Shown: positions 62,515-64,000 of the stretch, in pieces
Layout of the letters: each line of letters starts with the position of its first letter
Numbering within the stretch: the stretch's first letter is position 1
DNA from: Lachnospiraceae bacterium
GTDB lineage: Bacteria > Bacillota > Clostridia > Lachnospirales > Lachnospiraceae
Assembly (NCBI GenBank): GCA_015056815.1
Contig: SVFN01000015.1
Coordinates: 37,615-101,614, forward strand
Direction of reading: 5' to 3'
DNA: 64,000 nt
Notes under the pieces: model-generated
Told to the model about the DNA's origin: nothing
What the model saw: the letters and a program-made list of their open reading frames with translations, nothing else
Database searches by the model: none
Made by a program: the position numbers and the translations under genes

Positions 62515-63834
62515 TTAACAAGTAACACACCTTTCGGTGTAGTAATCTAACATAGAGACTAATCCAAAACGGGTTAGTCTTTCTTTATTTAATGCAAAAT
62601 TCATTACTCTTCGTTGACATACGTAGGCTATCCTATTACCCGTATAGGCTGTCACCCAAGCTGTATCTTTATCAACGCCCAGTTTCATCAGGTTCTTTAT
62701 ACGGTTTTGCGGGGTTTTCCAATGTTTCCAAATGCACATGCGAAGCCTAAAGCGGATATTTTTGTCCATTTCTCTACAAAGGTATTTCATGCTTCCAATT
62801 TTGAAGTAGTTAATCCACCCTCTGATGAGTTGGTTGAGTTTCTCAACCTTGTAGCTGTTGCTGATACCCCAACTACGGCGTGTGAGTTCTTTCATCCTTT
62901 TCTTAAACTTCGCTACTGATTTTGCATGTGGTTTTGCCTTAAACTGATGTGCTCTTGTGTCAAAGTAGAATCCAAATCCAAGGTATTTAAGTCCACTTGG
63001 TCTGTCTACTTTACTCTTGGTCATATTGACCTTAAGCCCTAGTTTCTCTTCAATGAATCGTGAGATATTTCTCATAACTCTGTTAGCAGACATTTCGCTT
63101 CCGACCATGATAATACAATCATCCGCATATCGTACAAAGTTAAGCCCTCGCTTTTCCATTTCCTTATCAAGTTCATTCAGCATGATATTTGCTAGTAATG
63201 GAGAGAGATTTCCTCCTTGTGGTGTTCCCACCACCGAGTCCTCATATTCATCATCTATCATAATTCCACTTACTAGGAATTTCCTTACAATAGAGATTAC
63301 ATCTCCATCCTTGATTGTTCTGCCAATCAAAGTCATTAGCTTATCATGATTTACTGTGTCAAAGAACTTTTCTAAGTCAATATCTACAATCCAGTCGTTG
63401 CCATCATTCATCATGTCAAGTGCTGTTAGGATTGCTTGCTGTGCACATCTATTAGGTCTAAACCCATAACTGTGGTCATGGAACTGTTCCTCATAGATTG
63501 GTGTTAATACCTGCGCTATGGCTTGTTGTATGAATCTGTCTGTTACTGTTGGTACTCCTAGGTTTCTGACACCACCGTCTGGCTTTGGTATCTCCACTCT
63601 TCGTACTGCCTGAGGCTTATATTTCCTTGTCCTCAACTGTTCCTTGATGATTTCGCCGTTCTTTCCAAGATGTTCTTTGAGTTCCGTGTACTTCATTCCG
63701 TCCACTCCCTCTGCACCTTTATTTCGTACGACTTGCAGATATGCTCTGTTGAGATTATCGCTAGATAAAATCTGCTCCATTAGACTACTTGTGTCCATGC
63801 GTTCTTTCCTTTCCGTCTCACTTGATTTGACCAT
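62515..63834 (-). CDS. ltrA: Group II intron reverse transcriptase/maturase
   Basis: A 439-aa intron-encoded protein. RT blocks are intact: RRVEIPKPDGGVRNLGVPTV, HDHSYGFRPNRCAQQAI, VGTPQGGNLSPLLANI and the catalytic RYADDCIIMV. The maturase X domain follows (about 305-430; LNQLIRGWINYFKIG). The protein ends without an HNH endonuclease domain, so mobility would rely on nicked or single-stranded targets. It appears full length and functional. The stop codon is just before domain V, a usual arrangement. Confidence 0.95.
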   Translation of the reverse strand: MVKSSETERKERMDTSSLMEQILSSDNLNRAYLQVVRNKGAEGVDGMKYTELKEHLGKNGEIIKEQLRTRKYKPQAVRRVEIPKPDGGVRNLGVPTVTDRFIQQAIAQVLTPIYEEQFHDHSYGFRPNRCAQQAILTALDMMNDGNDWIVDIDLEKFFDTVNHDKLMTLIGRTIKDGDVISIVRKFLVSGIMIDDEYEDSVVGTPQGGNLSPLLANIMLNELDKEMEKRGLNFVRYADDCIIMVGSEMSANRVMRNISRFIEEKLGLKVNMTKSKVDRPSGLKYLGFGFYFDTRAHQFKAKPHAKSVAKFKKRMKELTRRSWGISNSYKVEKLNQLIRGWINYFKIGSMKYLCREMDKNIRFRLRMCIWKHWKTPQNRIKNLMKLGVDKDTAWVTAYTGNRIAYVCQRRVMNFALNKERLTRFGLVSMLDYYTERCVTC

Positions 63835-64000
63835 CTTTTACCCGATTGGTTACGGCAGATGTTGCCATTTCTGCAATACGAGACATACTCAAACTTATTG
63901 ATTGTTCGCCCCTTCGCTCCATTTCCATTACAGAAACTTCTTCACTACTATGGGCTCGGCTGACTTCTCACAGTTCGTTGTTACTAGGCTAATGAAACCT

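Larger units (their letters stand above)
62430..64000 (-). mobile_element. Group II intron, 5' end outside the window
   Basis: Contains the maturase gene at 62515-63834 and the catalytic domains V and VI at 62430-62511. The 63835-64000 stretch has no gene and should be part of intron domains I to IV. The 5' splice site lies beyond the window. It is AT-richer than the neighbouring genes, consistent with recent arrival. Confidence 0.88.

Overview
The window is about 64 kb of chromosome that looks like a Gram-positive anaerobe of the Clostridia, most likely Lachnospiraceae. This is inferred from strong AGGAGG-type ribosome binding sites, a Leu T-box leader, a cobalamin riboswitch of clostridial style, a clostripain-family peptidase, Lachnospiraceae-style sensor modules and lipobox lipoproteins. 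Nearly all genes lie on the minus strand. The plus strand carries only an HTH protein (18.2 kb), a MATE pump (37.8 kb) and a coiled-coil protein (56.3 kb). I saw no tRNA, rRNA or CRISPR array.

Layout, left to right. 0-8.7 kb: a complete three-gene exporter operon of the NHLM-bacteriocin type (HlyD-like adaptor, C39-type ABC protein, second ABC protein) with its own promoter and terminator. All three proteins carry long acidic low-complexity segments, and the peptidase-like domain has lost its catalytic Cys and His. 8.8-12.2 kb: dinB, then an SPFH / ribbon-helix-helix / small membrane protein / YbjQ operon under a palindromic operator. 12.3-23.6 kb: a metal- or corrinoid-uptake region. It holds a FecCD permease, a CDF exporter and an ABC ATPase. 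Further upstream are a cobalamin riboswitch, a lipoprotein CbiK chelatase, a NEAT-like lipoprotein, a DUF4298 protein and a substrate-binding lipoprotein. An unrelated PD-(D/E)XK-like plus beta-CASP pair sits between them. 23.6-28.7 kb: a lipoprotein, a microbial PARG, an S1-domain protein and a clostripain-like lipoprotein. 28.9-35.5 kb: a large LuxR/MalT-type ATP-binding regulator with two zinc-ribbon paralogues, a LURP-one-like protein, small proteins and a PH-domain protein. Two near-identical 39-bp promoter elements tie these genes into one apparent regulon. 35.6-40.4 kb: a beta-helix lipoprotein, a MATE pump and a Ca/Na antiporter. 40.7-49.4 kb: a 2495-residue secreted protein with three enzyme-like modules (alginate-lyase-like, GH28-like, GH43_24-like), beside an AraC regulator. 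49.5-62.3 kb: an S8 protease, leuA behind a Leu T-box, an Ig-like surface protein, a Cys/Asn/Gly repeat protein, a coiled-coil protein, an EF-hand-like protein, a sodium-dependent transporter, an output-less sensor and endonuclease III. 62.4-64 kb: the 3' part of a group II intron with its maturase, apparently inserted into a gene whose tail remains next to nth.

The best candidates for undescribed biology are the LuxR/PH/LOR/zinc-ribbon regulon, the exporter with a dead C39 domain and acidic modules, the B12-controlled surface chelatase cluster, and the three-enzyme giant protein. All functions are read from sequence motifs by eye; no searches were run.
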